DNA of 64,000 nucleotides, from the NCBI RefSeq assembly GCF_016406105.1, contig NZ_CP066308.1, positions 1,399,501 to 1,463,500 on the forward strand, given 5' to 3'. The notes beneath the pieces were generated by a model. That model was not told the DNA's origin. It did not search any database and worked only from the letters and a program-made list of their open reading frames with translations. The first letter of the stretch is position 1; every line of letters starts with the position of its first letter. The translations under genes were made by a program, and so were the position numbers. The DNA comes from Brevibacillus composti (lineage in GTDB: Bacteria; Bacillota; Bacilli; Brevibacillales; Brevibacillaceae). This document shows, piece by piece, positions 39,630 to 48,192 of the stretch.

Positions 39630-41216
39630 TTGAATACCGTCGACAGATTTATTGCCTATTTCAATCCTCACGGGGCGTTTAAACGTCAAGCTGCACGCCG
39701 CGCTCTCGATGTCCTCAACACTGGTTACTCAGAGTCCGGTGCATCTACGACAAAAAAGGCGTTAAAAGGGTGGCGTGCGAGATCGAAAAGTCCGCAGTCT
39801 GATATCGATTTGAACCTGGACACACTGAGGCAGCGGTCTCGTGATCTGTTCATGAGCGGCGCGCTGGGGCGATCAGCTATCGTGACGCCAAGGACCAACG
39901 TTATCGGCGCGGGATTGAAGCTCAAATCTCGGATTGACCACGAACTGCTGGGGCTAACCCGTGAGCAGGCCGATGAGTGGGAACGGAAAACCGAGCGTGA
40001 ATTTGCGTTGTGGGCGGAAAGTAGGTTTTGCGATGCACTGCGCATGAACAATTTCTATGAGCTGCAGTCCGTCCTGTTTATGTCCGCCCTGTTGAATGGT
40101 GATGGATGGGTGGCAATCAAGCAGGGAGATCCCAAGCCGTATTTCCCATATGCTCTTCGCCTCCATTTGTTTGAAGGTGATCGGGTTTGTACCCCCTGGG
40201 GAACTACAGGGTATCCGACCATCAGTTCCGTGATCGGAAGAAATGAAAAGAACGGGAATCGGATCATTAACGGTGTTGAGATTGACCAATCAGGGGCTGT
40301 TGTTGCCTATTGGATCGCCAACAAGTACCTGCATGACCCGACCGCGCCCATGACGGAAACGGAGTGGGTGAGGGTAGAAGCATTCGGCAAGCGGACGGGG
40401 CAGCCAAACATCTTGCAGATCATGGAGACCGAGCGCTGTGAGCAATACCGCGGCGTGCCGTTTTTGGCTCCTGTGATACAGTCTATCAAGCAAATCAGCC
40501 AATACACCGAAGCAGAGTTGACCGCAGCCATTATCCTAAGCTTTTTCACAGTCTTTGTGAAAGAGGGACAGAATTCCTTTTCTGACTTCCCTATTGCGGA
40601 AGCTGTACAAGACAGCGAAAAGGTTGATTTCGATCCGAATTCTCTGGAGCTCGGATCTGGGACGATTAACGTGTTACCACCCGGATTTGAGATTGAGACC
40701 GCAGATCCGAAACGGCCGGCTTCCACTTTCGATGTTTTTGTGACTGCACTGGCCAGGCAGATCGGTGCGGCTCTGGAGATCCCGTATGAGTTGCTCCTGA
40801 AAAGCTTCACGTCCAGCTATTCAGCCAGCCGGGCGGCTCTGCTGGAAGCATGGAAGGCTTTCAAGATGCGGCGAACCTGGTTTGCGAACGATTTCTGCCA
40901 GCCTATCTATGAGATGTGGCTGTCGGAGGCAATCGCCAGGGGGAGAGTTAATGCTCCCGGTTACTTCAACGACCCTCTCATGGCGAAAGCATGGAGCCGC
41001 GCAGAGTGGCACGGACCGGCCCCGGGCCAGATCGACCCGACGAAGGAAGTGCAGGCGGCCAAGATGCGGGTCGAAAACGGCTTCTCTACCAGGGAAAGAG
41101 AGACGATCGAGCTGACAGGTGGAGATTTCGACCGCAACATCGAACAGCTGCAGCGAGAAAATCAGTTAATGAAAAATGCAGGCCTATTGCCGGAAGGAGG
41201 CGTCAAGAGTGAGTAG
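39630..41216 (+). CDS. Portal protein (lambda gpB family)
   Basis: A 528-residue portal of the lambda GpB family. It has the early segment ARSKSPQSDIDLNLDTLRQR with PRTNVIGAGLKLKSRID. The typical late segment is EIPYELLLKSFTSSYSASRA. Portal dodecamers form the DNA channel at one vertex of the head. A TTG start follows GGGAGGTGATCA. Its end overlaps the protease gene by eight bases, so the two are coupled. Confidence 0.92.
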   Translation: MNTVDRFIAYFNPHGAFKRQAARRALDVLNTGYSESGASTTKKALKGWRARSKSPQSDIDLNLDTLRQRSRDLFMSGALGRSAIVTPRTNVIGAGLKLKSRIDHELLGLTREQADEWERKTEREFALWAESRFCDALRMNNFYELQSVLFMSALLNGDGWVAIKQGDPKPYFPYALRLHLFEGDRVCTPWGTTGYPTISSVIGRNEKNGNRIINGVEIDQSGAVVAYWIANKYLHDPTAPMTETEWVRVEAFGKRTGQPNILQIMETERCEQYRGVPFLAPVIQSIKQISQYTEAELTAAIILSFFTVFVKEGQNSFSDFPIAEAVQDSEKVDFDPNSLELGSGTINVLPPGFEIETADPKRPASTFDVFVTALARQIGAALEIPYELLLKSFTSSYSASRAALLEAWKAFKMRRTWFANDFCQPIYEMWLSEAIARGRVNAPGYFNDPLMAKAWSRAEWHGPAPGQIDPTKEVQAAKMRVENGFSTRERETIELTGGDFDRNIEQLQRENQLMKNAGLLPEGGVKSE

Positions 41217-42321
41217 GTTTTGGGAATTCAAAAACATTTCCGATACGGAAGCAGAGTTGCTCCTGTACGGAAACATCGCTTCGCAAAAGCCGTGGTGGGA
41301 TGAAGGGGATACCGTGACTCCCAAGCAGTTTGCCGAAGACCTTCGCGCACTCGGGACCAAGTCGAACATTACTGTGCGGATCAATTCAGTTGGCGGGGAC
41401 GTGTTTGCAGCGCATGCGATTTTTACCCAATTGAGGATGAACCCTGCCAATATCACGGTAATCATCGACGGGATCGCAGCGAGTTCAGCCACCATCGTAG
41501 CGATGGCCGGCGATACGGTGAAGATGCCATCCAATGCGCTGTTCATGATTCATGACCCTCTGCTTGCGCTGTGGGGTTACTACAATTCCGCTGATTTCGA
41601 GAAATTCATGGACACTTTGGAGACTGTAAAGGAATCCATCATTAGTTCGTACTTGAACCGAACCTCGCTGGAGCGAGACACCATCGCGCAGATGATGCGT
41701 GATGAGACATGGATGACGGCACAGGAGGCGTTGGACAATGGATTCATCGATGAAATCATCACTTCATCGGAAGTACAGGCCGCCGTAAATGGTCACCTGC
41801 TGGTGGTAAACAGTATCCACCATGATCTGTCCCAGTTCAAAAATCTGCCCAGCGCGTTACCCAAAACCAGCCCACAAGCTGGTTTTTTAAATACAGCCTA
41901 TAAAGGCCAAAAGCAACAATCCAAAAAGGAGGATATCACTTTGAAAACGATCGATGAATTGAAACAAGCTTACCCTGATTTGGTCGCCCAAATTGAAAAT
42001 TCAGCGAAGGAAGCAGGGGCGAAGGCCGAGCGGGAGCGTATCAAGGCGATCGAAGAGATCAGCAACACCATTGCCCCTGAACTGGTCAACAAAGCAAAGT
42101 TTGAGCAGCCGATGAATGCACACGAGTTGGCATTTGAGGCATTGAAAAACGATGCCGCAAAAGGTCGCCGCTATTTGAACGATGCCGAGGCCGATAATGC
42201 CGATTCTGGTGTCGATGGTGTTGATGGCCAACCTGCTGACACAACCGGCGGCGACAAGAAAGAAGAAGTGAAAAACGTGGTTAACATGTTGGCAAATTTC
42301 TTGAATAAAGGAGTGAATTAA
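41209..42321 (+). CDS. Head maturation protease (ClpP/S49 type) with scaffold part
   Basis: A 370-residue protein. Residues 1-190 form a ClpP-like serine protease with catalytic Ser in DGIAASSATI (about 92) and His in FMIHDPLL (about 115). Residues 245-370 are helical and acidic, as expected for a capsid scaffold. A GTG start follows GGAGG by eight bases. A second, in-frame ribosome site sits at the start of the scaffold part. Together with the capsid and decoration genes this copies the lambda C-Nu3-D-E order. Confidence 0.9.
   Translation: MSRFWEFKNISDTEAELLLYGNIASQKPWWDEGDTVTPKQFAEDLRALGTKSNITVRINSVGGDVFAAHAIFTQLRMNPANITVIIDGIAASSATIVAMAGDTVKMPSNALFMIHDPLLALWGYYNSADFEKFMDTLETVKESIISSYLNRTSLERDTIAQMMRDETWMTAQEALDNGFIDEIITSSEVQAAVNGHLLVVNSIHHDLSQFKNLPSALPKTSPQAGFLNTAYKGQKQQSKKEDITLKTIDELKQAYPDLVAQIENSAKEAGAKAERERIKAIEEISNTIAPELVNKAKFEQPMNAHELAFEALKNDAAKGRRYLNDAEADNADSGVDGVDGQPADTTGGDKKEEVKNVVNMLANFLNKGVN
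41926..41943 (+). promoter_or_regulatory. Internal ribosome site for scaffold start
   Basis: AAGGAGG at 41926-41932 followed after eight bases by TTG (41941), in frame with the protease gene at codon 245. The site is stronger than that of the whole gene. Confidence 0.65.
41941..42321 (+). CDS. Scaffold protein from internal start (Nu3-like)
   Basis: Translation from the internal TTG gives a 126-residue helical, acidic protein (KTIDELKQAYPDLVAQIENS at its start). It equals the C-terminal part of the protease-scaffold fusion. Lambda makes its scaffold Nu3 from an internal start inside gene C in the same way. Strong ribosome site and position support it; a protein experiment would decide. Confidence 0.55.
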   Translation: MKTIDELKQAYPDLVAQIENSAKEAGAKAERERIKAIEEISNTIAPELVNKAKFEQPMNAHELAFEALKNDAAKGRRYLNDAEADNADSGVDGVDGQPADTTGGDKKEEVKNVVNMLANFLNKGVN

Positions 42322-42323
42322 TC

Positions 42324-42698
42324 ATGCAATTGAACACAAACACAGGAAATTTCACGCCAGACAATCTGATTGCGGGTATCGATGTACCTCAACAGGTTAA
42401 GGCGGTAACTTTGAAGTCCGGTCAAGGCGTTGTCGCCCGTGGAACGGTACTGGGTATCGTCACTGCTGACGGTTTGGCGGTAAAGGTAAACAGCGCAAAT
42501 GCCGACGGCAGCCAAACAGCCGACTGCATCCTGGTGAATGACGTGGACACCACGGCAGGCAACGTCGTGGCAGAGGCGTACATCAGCGGGCAATTTAACC
42601 GCAAGGCGCTGATCTTTGGCGGTAGCGATACGGCTGCCCAGCATGAGACGACGCTTCGGGAGCGCGGCATCTTCCTGAGCGACAATATTTCCTACTAA
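42324..42698 (+). CDS. Head decoration protein (lambda gpD family)
   Basis: A 124-residue beta-rich protein with the gpD-type sequence LKSGQGVVARGTVLGIVTAD. gpD trimers bind the expanded capsid and stabilise it. The ATG follows AAAGGAGTGAA. It lies between protease/scaffold and major capsid genes, the lambda order. Confidence 0.85.
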   Translation: MQLNTNTGNFTPDNLIAGIDVPQQVKAVTLKSGQGVVARGTVLGIVTADGLAVKVNSANADGSQTADCILVNDVDTTAGNVVAEAYISGQFNRKALIFGGSDTAAQHETTLRERGIFLSDNISY

Positions 42699-42712
42699 GG
42701 AGGTTGATTCCA

Positions 42713-43768
42713 TTGAACACTATCAATATCTATGACACTCGTACCATGATGCAGGCGATCGAGCAGATGAAGCCTGCTCGCACATTCTTCCGTGATACCT
42801 TCTTCCCTACCGTAGAGACCTTTGTCACGGAAAAAGTAGACGTCGAAACAAAGAAGGGCAAACGGGTAATGGCCCCGTTCGTGTCCCGTAATCGCGGCGG
42901 CATTATTGTCGGCCGTCAAGGTTTCCGTACGGACACCTACGAAACGCCGTACATTGCACCTCAGCGCGTGCTCACAAAGAACGACATCAACAAGCGCATG
43001 ATGGGAGAAAACATCTACAGCACACGTACACCTGAACAGCGCGCGCTCGAGTTGCTGGCGAAGGACATCACAGATCTTTCCAACATGATCACTCGGACCG
43101 AAGAGTGGTTTTGCCGTGAGATCCTGATCAACGGCCGCGTTACGATCAAGGGTTGGGTCGATAAAGTCGGTGGCACTGACTTCGTGGAAGATGAGATCGA
43201 CTACGAATTCACGAACAAAGAGACGCTGTCCGGCACCACCGCGTGGGATCAATCCACCAGCAAAAAATATGATGACCTCAAACGCATTCGCCAAGAGATC
43301 ATTCAAAACTCGGGCGTTAATCCGAACATCGTTATCATGGCAAGCAACGTGGCGGACTTGTTTATTAACGATGCAGCGGTCCAGAAGCTGCTTGACATCC
43401 GAAACCTGACGATCGGCACCATTCAGCCAAGTGTTCAGATGGATGGCCTGACGTACATCGGTACGCTGACCAGCCTGGGACTTGAGCTGTACACCTACGA
43501 TGAGTGGTTTTTGGATGAAAACGGTGTCGAGCAACCCATGATGCCAGCTGATCATCTGATCATGGGTCGCCGCGGCCTTGGATCCCGCCTGTACGGTGCG
43601 GTCACTCAGGTCGAGCAAAGCGACGGTGAGTTCCACACCTATGAGGGAACGCGGATCCCGAAGGTCTGGACGGACGTGAACAACGATCAGAAGATGATCC
43701 GCCTGGCGTCTCGTCCGCTGCCGAAGCCGGAAGACGTGGATTCCTGGTTTGTTTTGAAAGTGAAGTAA
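42713..43768 (+). CDS. Major capsid protein (lambda gpE family)
   Basis: A 351-residue protein of the lambda E family. It shows RTFFRDTFFPTVETFVTEKV near the N-terminus, then GKRVMAPFVSRNRGG, and RGLGSRLYGAVTQVE near the C-terminus. It builds the icosahedral shell. The TTG at 42713 is preferred because AAGGAGG lies nine bases upstream; a TTG at 42704 touches that site. Confidence 0.92.
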   Translation: MNTINIYDTRTMMQAIEQMKPARTFFRDTFFPTVETFVTEKVDVETKKGKRVMAPFVSRNRGGIIVGRQGFRTDTYETPYIAPQRVLTKNDINKRMMGENIYSTRTPEQRALELLAKDITDLSNMITRTEEWFCREILINGRVTIKGWVDKVGGTDFVEDEIDYEFTNKETLSGTTAWDQSTSKKYDDLKRIRQEIIQNSGVNPNIVIMASNVADLFINDAAVQKLLDIRNLTIGTIQPSVQMDGLTYIGTLTSLGLELYTYDEWFLDENGVEQPMMPADHLIMGRRGLGSRLYGAVTQVEQSDGEFHTYEGTRIPKVWTDVNNDQKMIRLASRPLPKPEDVDSWFVLKVK

Positions 43769-43786
43769 GAAAGGGGATAAACATCC

Positions 43787-44062
43787 ATGGATGTCTTGGT
43801 GAAACGTTATCGTGTGCGGCATAACGGTGTTGTTTATGGTCCTGGACAACTAGGCGGCCAATTGATCGAGGGTCTCTCCGAAGAGGAAGGGACCCTTTTG
43901 ATCGAAAAGTCGAATGGCAGCATTGAACAGTACCACTTACCAAAGAAGGGAAAACGTCCTGAAAAGGCAGCAGAACCGGAAGACGATGATGATCTTGTCG
44001 AAAGCTCAATGGACATTAATGCGGATGATCTGATCAAGCCAGCCAAAGGGAAAGGGAAGTAA
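43787..44062 (+). CDS. Small head-associated protein
   Basis: A 91-residue protein with a beta-type N-terminal half (VKRYRVRHNGVVYGPGQLG) and an acidic-basic tail (EPEDDDDLVES, KPAKGKGK). Similar small genes sit behind the capsid gene in many Gram-positive phages; no exact role is known. AAAGGGG precedes the ATG. Confidence 0.65.
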   Translation: MDVLVKRYRVRHNGVVYGPGQLGGQLIEGLSEEEGTLLIEKSNGSIEQYHLPKKGKRPEKAAEPEDDDDLVESSMDINADDLIKPAKGKGK

Positions 44063-44064
44063 GC

Positions 44065-44397
44065 ATGACAGCGTTTCGAGATTTCCTTGAAACGGACATC
44101 TCCACCTTCCTCAATCCGTCAGAGTTTGGCGATATCCGTAATGTCGACGGTAAAGACATTACTGTGGTAATCGATGAGGATCTGACAGAAGAACGGCCTC
44201 GTCAACCATCAGAGCTCTACTACAGTGCCGATGGAGTATACAAAAAGCGAATCGTCCTTTACGTACGGTCTGTTGACTTTGGGCCAAGGCCAAACATAGA
44301 AGATAAGATCAGAGTTGACGGTCAGCTGTATCTGGTAACAGACTGTTCCGAGCAAATGGGAATCTTGGCAATCACCATGGAGGTGTATCAGCCATGA
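44065..44397 (+). CDS. Head-tail joining protein (gpFII-like)
   Basis: A 110-residue beta protein (TVVIDEDLTEERPRQPSELY, VYKKRIVLYVRSVDFGPRP). Its size, place after the capsid gene and ring-forming beta pattern match the lambda FII/Gifsy head-tail connector group. It overlaps the next gene by four bases. Confidence 0.7.
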   Translation: MTAFRDFLETDISTFLNPSEFGDIRNVDGKDITVVIDEDLTEERPRQPSELYYSADGVYKKRIVLYVRSVDFGPRPNIEDKIRVDGQLYLVTDCSEQMGILAITMEVYQP

Positions 44398-44981
44398 TTG
44401 AATTGTCGGCAGAGCAGTTGGCCAAGGCCGAGGCAGCACTCAGCCACATCCCGGGCGCCACCCAGAAGGCTGCAGTTGCGGCAATCAACCGGGCAGCCCA
44501 GTCCGCCATGACTGCGGCGGCCCGGTCAGCACGGGAAAATTACTACATCAAACACGGCGAAGTCCTGAAAACAATGAAGCTATACCGGGCTACCCCAACA
44601 GATTTGGCTGCAATGGTGGTTTCCCGCGGATATGCCTTGCCTCTTACCAAGTTCAGGATTTCCCCCAGTAAGCCGAATCCGGCCAAGGCAGCGAAGGCCA
44701 GGTGGAGAAAAGGAAAGTCTTCTGCCCTGGTTGCGCGGGTACGAAGGGGAGAGGGCGGTCCTATTCCAGGGGCGTTTGTGGCCAGAGTGAAGAGCGGCCA
44801 TGTTGGGGTATTTCGACGTACGAGTAAAGCCAAGTATCCGGTTGAGCATCTTTACGGTCCAGCCATCCCTCAAATGCTGGGCAGCCGAAGTGTCTCTGAA
44901 GCGGTCGAGAAACGAGCAAGCGAACAGTTGGGCGCCAGGTTGAATCACGAAATTGAGCGTCTATTGGAGGGTTATAGATGA
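44394..44981 (+). CDS. Tail completion protein (lambda gpZ-like)
   Basis: A 195-residue basic protein of the prophage minor tail protein Z family. It shows AAVAAINRAAQSAMTAAARS and KHGEVLKTMKLYRATPTDL with a basic middle. gpZ completes the tail end that joins the head. The ATG and stop each overlap their neighbours by four bases. Confidence 0.85.
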   Translation: MIELSAEQLAKAEAALSHIPGATQKAAVAAINRAAQSAMTAAARSARENYYIKHGEVLKTMKLYRATPTDLAAMVVSRGYALPLTKFRISPSKPNPAKAAKARWRKGKSSALVARVRRGEGGPIPGAFVARVKSGHVGVFRRTSKAKYPVEHLYGPAIPQMLGSRSVSEAVEKRASEQLGARLNHEIERLLEGYR

Positions 44982-45457
44982 CCCCAGTGATCATGATTGA
45001 CCAACTGGTCGAACGAATCAAGGAGATCGTCCAGCATATCCGCCTGGAAACAACCGATCCGGACATTCAAAGAGCCCCGAATGTTTGGGCCGAGACGGTC
45101 CCGAAAAAAAGTGCATCGGAACCGGGAAACTCAGACGTTCCTTGGGTGATAGTCCGGTTTATTGATGAGGAAGAAGATGATGAAAGCAACCTGGCAACGG
45201 TGCGCATTATTACAGGGACTTTCTCGGAAGATGAGCGAGAAGGATGGCGCGATATCCTGAATGTCACGACCCGGATCAAGACCGAACTTCTTAAAAATCC
45301 GCTGTTTGGTGACAATCATTTCAGGATTGAAAAACCTTTTGTCACGGAGATACCGGAGGAACAGCCATTCCCTGTATGGATCGGGATTCAAACAGCAAAA
45401 GTGGCTATGCCAATGACTGATGAAGAAGGAGGGTATCAAAGCGATGTCTTCTGGTAA
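44978..45457 (+). CDS. Tail terminator-like protein
   Basis: A 159-residue acidic protein (VIVRFIDEEEDDESNLATVR). Its place between gpZ-like and sheath genes matches tail terminator or neck proteins of contractile phages. No firm family match. It overlaps the following gene by 14 bases. Confidence 0.65.
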   Translation: MTPVIMIDQLVERIKEIVQHIRLETTDPDIQRAPNVWAETVPKKSASEPGNSDVPWVIVRFIDEEEDDESNLATVRIITGTFSEDEREGWRDILNVTTRIKTELLKNPLFGDNHFRIEKPFVTEIPEEQPFPVWIGIQTAKVAMPMTDEEGGYQSDVFW

Positions 45458-45731
45458 AAAAACAACAAAAGAAATTGTGTCGAAACAAGAAACACCGCTA
45501 ATCTACTGCGGCCCCACACTTCCGGGAGGCTTGTTGCGGCAGCATACCGTGTACCGAAACGGACTGCCCAAGCACTTGGATAAATACTTTGAAGAGTGCC
45601 CGGCCTTACGACAACTGTTTGTTCCTGTAAATCAGCTCTCAGCAACCATTCAAGCGGTAGCGACCGCAGGATCAGCTGAGAGCGTTTTTTATGCGGAAGT
45701 CCAGAAACACTTTAACGGAGGTGTGAGATAG
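45444..45731 (+). CDS. Hypothetical protein before tail sheath
   Basis: A 95-residue protein (PLIYCGPTLPGGLLRQHTVY, HLDKYFEECPALRQLFVPV). Small genes with this YCGP...L start stand directly before the sheath gene in many Gram-positive myophage-type prophages. The ATG at 45444 lies 10 bases behind GGAGGG. Its stop overlaps the sheath GTG by one base. Function unknown. Confidence 0.7.
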   Translation: MSSGKKTTKEIVSKQETPLIYCGPTLPGGLLRQHTVYRNGLPKHLDKYFEECPALRQLFVPVNQLSATIQAVATAGSAESVFYAEVQKHFNGGVR

Positions 45732-47191
45732 TGCCATATCAACACGGTGTAAGTATTAACGAAGCTCCTACCTCGGTTGTGTCTCCGGTAGAAGCCAGCG
45801 CAGGCTTGCCGGTGGTGTTTGGAACAGCGCCTCTCCACTTGGCGGAGACCCTCGACAATGTGAACAAACCGGTTCTGGTTTACACCTACCCGGAAGCTGT
45901 CAAGGCACTCGGCTATGCGGATGACTGGGAAAAGTACACGTTGTGTGAGTTCATTGACTCCCACTTTTCCAAGTTCAACGTGGCACCCGTTGTATTCGTT
46001 AACGTGCTCGACCCGGAAACACACAAAACACCAGTCGCAAATCAGTCTGTACCACATGCCAATAAAGTCTCTACGATCGATGACGATGGAGTTCTCATCG
46101 ACACGTTAATTGTAAAACTGACTGCAGAAGGCGCAGAACTGGTGAAAGGAACCGACTACGTGGCCGCATACGATAAGAGCGGCAAGGTGGTTATCACCGC
46201 CGTTGCCAATGGCGCAATTGGTACATCCCAGACCAGCCTGATCGTCTCCTATGACAAGCTGAATCCGGAAGCGGTGACGGGAAATGACATCATCGGGGGT
46301 GTCGATGGTACAACCGGTGATTATACCGGCCTGGAGCTTATCAACAAAGTATTTCCGATGTACCGCTTGGTTCCCGGGCAAATTTTGGCCCCTGGATGGA
46401 GTCAAGATCCGGTAGTTGCTGCCGTGATGGAAGCGAAAGCGAAGAAAATCAACGGAGTTTTTAACGCGCTTGCTGTCACAGACATTGACTCATCGGATAC
46501 CGGTGCCGATCTATACACGGAAGTCCCGGCATGGAAGAACAATAACAATTACAGCGACCCACACATGGTCGCATGCTGGCCAAAAGTCTCTCTGGGTGAC
46601 AAAGAATATCATCTTTCCACGCAATTTGCCGGCGCGACATGCCTGACCGACGCAGCAAACGATGATATTCCCTATGTCAGCCCGTCGAACAAGGCCCTGC
46701 AGGCGAATGGAGCCGTGACGGCCAGCGGGAAGGAAGTCTCTCTGGGGCAAGATCAGGCATCATATCTGAACGGGGAGGGTATTGTAACAGCCCTCAACTG
46801 GATCGGCGGGTGGAGACTATGGGGGAACCGGACGTCAGCATATCCGGCCATAACGGATGTTAAAGACTCATTTATCCCAAACCGTCGGATGAACAACTGG
46901 ATCGGGAATACGATTATCCTGACGTACTGGCAATTCGTAGACGACCCGACTAACCGAAAGATGATCGATACCGTTGTCGATAGTCTTAACATTTGGCTTA
47001 ATGGCCTTGTTGCCAGAGGAGCGCTCTTGGGTGGGCGCATCGAGTTCCGTGATGACGAGAACCCGTTAACTGATCTGTTGGATGGTATCGTTCGATTCCA
47101 TGTGTATCAAGCCTCGCCTGTACCAGGCAGACAAATTGATTTCATTCTCGAATACGACGTCAACTACCTGCAGTCGCTATTCGCAGCATAA
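45731..47191 (+). CDS. Tail sheath protein (P2 FI-like)
   Basis: A 486-residue contractile tail sheath protein. N-terminal part: HGVSINEAPTSVVSPVEASA. C-terminal part: DGIVRFHVYQASPVPGRQID. It polymerises around the tail tube and contracts at infection. A GTG start follows GGAGGTG. It is followed after 15 bases by the tube gene, the usual sheath-tube pair of P2-like tails. Confidence 0.93.
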   Translation: MPYQHGVSINEAPTSVVSPVEASAGLPVVFGTAPLHLAETLDNVNKPVLVYTYPEAVKALGYADDWEKYTLCEFIDSHFSKFNVAPVVFVNVLDPETHKTPVANQSVPHANKVSTIDDDGVLIDTLIVKLTAEGAELVKGTDYVAAYDKSGKVVITAVANGAIGTSQTSLIVSYDKLNPEAVTGNDIIGGVDGTTGDYTGLELINKVFPMYRLVPGQILAPGWSQDPVVAAVMEAKAKKINGVFNALAVTDIDSSDTGADLYTEVPAWKNNNNYSDPHMVACWPKVSLGDKEYHLSTQFAGATCLTDAANDDIPYVSPSNKALQANGAVTASGKEVSLGQDQASYLNGEGIVTALNWIGGWRLWGNRTSAYPAITDVKDSFIPNRRMNNWIGNTIILTYWQFVDDPTNRKMIDTVVDSLNIWLNGLVARGALLGGRIEFRDDENPLTDLLDGIVRFHVYQASPVPGRQIDFILEYDVNYLQSLFAA

Positions 47192-47206
47192 CGGAGGTGA
47201 GAAGGT

Positions 47207-47728
47207 ATGAATAAGATTCCGGAAAGAATAACGGACTTACGCGTGTATCGAGATGGGACTAACACTTTGCTGGGAGTGGCAGACGTAACGCTGCCGCCTC
47301 TTCAAAGTTTGACAGAGACTGTCAGCGGGGCGGGGATCGCCGGAGAGTATGAGTCGCCAACAGTCGGACAATATCAAAGCGCGAAATTAAGCATGACGTG
47401 GCGGACTATCACAGAGGAACAGATCAAACTCGCCGCGCCGCAAAGCCATCGTCTGGACATGCGCGGCGTAGTTCAGGTGTACGATGCAGCAAATGGCAAG
47501 TACAAACAGGTCGGCGTCCGTATTGTGGTTCAAGGGCCGCCGACCAACAACGAGCTCGGCAGACTGGGTAAAAATGCCACGTCAGACGGAACAACCGAGA
47601 TCGAGGCACTGTACCTGAAAGTACAGTACGACGGAAAAACGAAGATTGAGATCGACAAATTGAACTATGTATGCGTCATCGATGGCGTGGATTACTTGAA
47701 AGAAACACGAAAAATCCTGGGTGTATAA
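47207..47728 (+). CDS. Tail tube protein (P2 FII-like)
   Basis: A 173-residue protein of the major tail tube family: ERITDLRVYRDGTNTLLGVA at the N-terminus and DYLKETRKILGV at the C-terminus. Hexamers stack to form the DNA channel inside the sheath. GGAGGTGAGAAG precedes the ATG. Length and order are as in P2. Confidence 0.92.
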   Translation: MNKIPERITDLRVYRDGTNTLLGVADVTLPPLQSLTETVSGAGIAGEYESPTVGQYQSAKLSMTWRTITEEQIKLAAPQSHRLDMRGVVQVYDAANGKYKQVGVRIVVQGPPTNNELGRLGKNATSDGTTEIEALYLKVQYDGKTKIEIDKLNYVCVIDGVDYLKETRKILGV

Positions 47729-47740
47729 GGGGCGTAGAGC

Positions 47741-48043
47741 ATGGAGATCAAATTGAACAAACCGATTGAGAAGGACGGGCAGAAGATCGAGGTTATTAAC
47801 CTCAACATGGAAGGGTTTACCGGGAAAGATGTGGTTGATATTGAGCGGCAAGTGCGTCTTTCCGGCGATTTGACTAACCCGAACCCTATATTCAGCCAAT
47901 ACGGTTTTGCAGTTGCCGCTGCCAAAATGTCAGGGTTGATCGTTGATGATATCCTGTCCCTCGATGCAGCGGATTTCCTCTTGGTTACGACGAAGGTGTC
48001 CCATTTTTTGTACTCTACGGTTTTGACAGCCGAGATCGGTTAA
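47741..48043 (+). CDS. Tail assembly chaperone, zero-frame product (gpE-like)
   Basis: A 100-residue protein (VINLNMEGFTGKDVVDIERQ) of the P2 E/tail assembly chaperone type, encoded between tube and tape measure. It coats the tape measure during tail assembly. A slippery T TTT TTG lies near its end, giving a second, longer product. ATG at 47741 behind GGGGCG. Confidence 0.85.
   Translation: MEIKLNKPIEKDGQKIEVINLNMEGFTGKDVVDIERQVRLSGDLTNPNPIFSQYGFAVAAAKMSGLIVDDILSLDAADFLLVTTKVSHFLYSTVLTAEIG
48004..48010 (+). promoter_or_regulatory. Programmed -1 frameshift site
   Basis: T TTT TTG in the zero frame (codons CAT TTT TTG), a canonical X XXY YYZ heptamer. After slippage the reading continues in the -1 frame to 48192. 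Confidence 0.75.
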
Positions 48044-48192
48044 ACCAGTTTCGCAAACAAGCTTTAAGCATGGCTCAAGCTACCTACACTTCTATGTTCG
48101 AGTGGCTTGAGCTACCTTTATGGCAATTTTACAAGTTCTTTGATGCGGCAATTGAGCTTGGCGAAGAGAGAGAAAGGAAGGTGAGTTCGTAA
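48007..48192 (+). CDS. Tail assembly chaperone, -1 frame extension (gpE'-like)
   Basis: The -1 frame gives FVLYGFDSRDRLNQFRKQAL, then EWLELPLWQFYKFFDAAIEL, ending at TAA 48190-48192. This is the expected C-terminal part of the longer chaperone, known as E+E' in P2. The fusion product would have about 150 residues. The stop overlaps the tape-measure start (TAATG). Both the motif at 48004 and the good match of the second frame support it. Confidence 0.8.
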   Translation, partial: FVLYGFDSRDRLNQFRKQALSMAQATYTSMFEWLELPLWQFYKFFDAAIELGEERERKVSS

